Of a stretch of 64,000 bases of DNA, positions 62,460 to 64,000 are shown one piece after another (the first letter of the stretch is position 1; each line of letters starts with the position of its first letter). The stretch covers positions 62,001 through 126,000 of the forward strand of contig NZ_BPPB01000005.1 of assembly GCF_019972835.1 (NCBI RefSeq), written 5' to 3'. The position numbers and the translations under genes are program-made. Origin of the DNA: Lactobacillus laiwuensis (GTDB lineage Bacteria; Bacillota; Bacilli; Lactobacillales; Lactobacillaceae). The notes under the pieces were generated by a model. It did not search any database. It saw only the letters and a program-made list of their open reading frames with translations, and had not been told where the DNA came from.

Positions 62460-63185
62460 TTAATCGTTGTAATTTGTGCTTAACTTGCTTGCTGCAGCTT
62501 GATCAACAATCAGGGTAACATTTTTATGCTTTTGCAAGATTGAAGCTGGGACTTCTTCAGTTACTGGCCCTTCAACCATCCTTTGGACAGCATCAGCTTT
62601 ATTATCACCAAAGGCCATAATCACAATTTCTTTGGCGGACATGATATTTGCAATACCCATGCAAATTGCTGATTTAGGTACTTCGTCAATATTATTGAAG
62701 AAACGAGAATTGGCTTTAATAGTATTCTCTGTTAATTGTACTTCATGAGTAACAGAATCAAATGGTGTACCAGGTTCGTTAAATGCAATGTGGCCATTTT
62801 GACCTAAGCCTAATAGCTGAATATCAATTGGATTTTCAGCGATAATTTTATTATAGTCAGCAGCAGTTCCTTCTGGATCTTTGATGGCTCTAATACCATC
62901 AGGAACATATGAATGTTTGAATGGCTTTTTATCAAACAGATTCTTTTGCATAAAATAGTGATAACTTTGATCATTATCAGGAGTTAAACCTACATATTCA
63001 TCAAGGTTAATACTAATTAAATCGCTGTTATCTAGATTACTCTCGGTCCATTCTTGGTAAAGATTTACAGGAGTGGAACCAGTTGCTAAACCAATTACTT
63101 TGCTGCCACTGTTAATACTATTCTTAAATATTTCAAAACCTTTTTTACTACCGCTATTCTTGTCACTTGAGATAATAACTTTCAT
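62460..63185 (-). CDS. nagB: Glucosamine-6-phosphate deaminase
   Basis: This 241-residue enzyme turns glucosamine 6-phosphate into fructose 6-phosphate and ammonia. It has VIGLATGSTPVNLYQEW, SINLDEYVGL with the catalytic aspartate, and LGLGQNGHIAFNEPG with the active-site histidine. The length is that of the short Firmicute form, without the allosteric extension. Confidence 0.96.
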   Translation of the reverse strand: MKVIISSDKNSGSKKGFEIFKNSINSGSKVIGLATGSTPVNLYQEWTESNLDNSDLISINLDEYVGLTPDNDQSYHYFMQKNLFDKKPFKHSYVPDGIRAIKDPEGTAADYNKIIAENPIDIQLLGLGQNGHIAFNEPGTPFDSVTHEVQLTENTIKANSRFFNNIDEVPKSAICMGIANIMSAKEIVIMAFGDNKADAVQRMVEGPVTEEVPASILQKHKNVTLIVDQAAASKLSTNYND

Positions 63186-63283
63186 TTTATTTGCCCCTCC
63201 ATAGTTGTTATCTCAATTATAAATTGGTATATGCCAATTTGTCAATAAACTTAGTAATAATAGCAGGTATTGTTTTTGGTAAA

Positions 63284-63335
63284 TAAAAAGTTCAACTAAT
63301 GTTTGTTTCACATGTAACATTAATTGGACTTTTTT
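63284..63335 (-). terminator. Terminator of the FtsX-type permease gene, with a parS-like tip
   Basis: AAAAAGTTCAACTAATGTT pairs with AACATTAATTGGACTTTTTT with a few mismatches. The loop region contains TGTTTCACATGTAACA (63304-63319), which matches the parS consensus at 14 of 16 positions. Confidence 0.7.
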
Positions 63336-63342
63336 TAAAATT

Positions 63343-64000
63343 TTATTCGCTTCTTAAAGCAATAGCAGCATCCTTTTTAGCAGCCATACGAGCAGGTAAG
63401 TGCCCACCCAGCATTGTTAAAACTGTTGAAATAAGGATTAGTATTAAAGCATGTATTGGATTAAGTTGGGCAACATTAGCTAAATCTGTGATGGAGTAAA
63501 GAATACTGTTAATAGGGAAGACTAGCAGCCAGGCAACTACTACTCCCAAAATTCCGGAAAAGACACCTAGAATGAATGTTTCAGCATCAAACACTCTGGT
63601 AATATCTTTCTTACGAGCACCCAAAGCCTTTAAAATACCAATTTCTTTTGTTCTTTCAAGAACGGAAGTGTAAGTTAAAATGCCGATCATGATCATTGAA
63701 GTTACTAACGAAATAGCAGCAAATGCAACTAATACGGTAGTAATCCCGTTAAGTAAACCACCAGTCATTGAAGTAACGGCACTTGACATGTCAGTATAAA
63801 TAATTTTATTCTTTCTTTTTTTACCACGATTCCATTTATCTAAATAATCAAGCACTTTATCTTTAGCATCAAAATCGTTGGGATAAATCATTATGCTCGT
63901 TGGAATGGTTGAACCACCAATTGATTGCAGCATCTGTTTCTTTTCTCGAGCATTCATATCTTGTCCGGTCATTACATTTTGTTTTGCCTTCTTCTGGGCT
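63343..64000 (-). CDS. FtsX/MacB-type ABC transporter permease, C-terminal part (cut by window edge)
   Basis: The frame is open to the window end (about 219 residues visible). It has a periplasmic-type segment, then an FtsX domain with membrane helices at ALLNGITTVLV-like text (GLLNGITTVLVAFAAISLVTS), the motif ERTKEIGILKALGARKKDI, and ends MLGGHLPARMAAKKDAAIAL. These permeases work with a MacB-like ATPase in peptide or antibiotic export, often near two-component systems. The methionine at 63972 is internal, not the start. Confidence 0.9.
   Translation of the reverse strand, partial: AQKKAKQNVMTGQDMNAREKKQMLQSIGGSTIPTSIMIYPNDFDAKDKVLDYLDKWNRGKKRKNKIIYTDMSSAVTSMTGGLLNGITTVLVAFAAISLVTSMIMIGILTYTSVLERTKEIGILKALGARKKDITRVFDAETFILGVFSGILGVVVAWLLVFPINSILYSITDLANVAQLNPIHALILILISTVLTMLGGHLPARMAAKKDAAIALRSE

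Noticed and set aside
1-64000. CRISPR arrays, rRNA genes or a prophage
   Set aside because: No regularly spaced direct repeats, no rRNA sequence and no phage structural genes are seen anywhere in the window.

Overview
The window is the replication-origin region of a low-GC Gram-positive chromosome, almost certainly a Lactobacillus in the strict sense (acidophilus/helveticus/gasseri type). The evidence is the order rpsR-ssb-rpsF-gyrA-gyrB-recF-S4 protein-dnaN-dnaA, then oriC at about 32.3-32.7 kb, then rpmH-rnpA-yidC-mnmE-mnmG. Supporting this are a tandem pair of deoxynucleoside kinases, pyruvate oxidase and AzgA-type purine permeases. Genes left of oriC are mostly on the minus strand and core genes right of it are on the plus strand, so both core arms point with replication. 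The genus is inferred from remembered family and gene-order resemblance; no search was run.

Layout. 1-122: start of a cellobiose-type PTS EIIC gene leaving the window. 0.5-10.4 kb: an accessory island ending at tRNA-Thr(AGT). It holds an MqsR-like toxin with a Panacea-domain antitoxin, a Fic protein, a DUF262/DUF1524 nuclease-like protein, a two-gene operon whose first member resembles RnlB partners only in position and whose second is a degenerate-RNase H/RnlA HEPN fusion, a secreted orphan, a broken ABC ATPase and a chimeric IS remnant. Three diverged copies of the tRNA-Thr terminator region (3.4, 4.5 and 10.3 kb) suggest stepwise insertion there. 10.6-16.9 kb: MgtC, a DUF2974 hydrolase, CsbD, and the gdpP-rplI-dnaB operon. 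17.2-21.8 kb: a mannose-family PTS with a FrlB/Gfr-like SIS deglycase and a GntR regulator, probably for glycated amino acids, with a readable promoter, operator and CRE. 22.2-32.3 kb: the replication and ribosomal core.

Right of oriC: a flavin reductase-like protein on the minus strand, a small pseudogene broken by an 11-bp tandem duplication, and rpmH to mnmG. These are followed by pyruvate oxidase with a CRE-like site, 6-phosphogluconate dehydrogenase and a ClC channel. 45.8-56.7 kb carries transporters (MFS, two AzgA purine permeases around a DASS anion permease, a polar amino-acid ABC system), a HAD phosphatase and the deoxynucleoside kinases. 56.9-61.0 kb is a second accessory stretch: IS3-family remnants, an ABC exporter, an orphan small protein and a type I toxin (holin-like, 28 aa) that ordinary gene calling misses. 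61.0-64.0 kb: the asp23-DUF2273-amaP envelope-stress operon, nagB and the C-terminal end of an FtsX/MacB-type permease.

The most unusual system is the operon at 7.1-9.0 kb. A toxin-like protein keeps the R-x2-E and R-x4-H residues of the RnlA HEPN nuclease. It is fused to an RNase HI-like domain whose catalytic aspartates are all replaced, and it is preceded by a second protein that also looks like a decayed RNase H fold. In E. coli, RnlA needs free RNase HI for activation, so this fusion looks like a self-contained version of that circuit.
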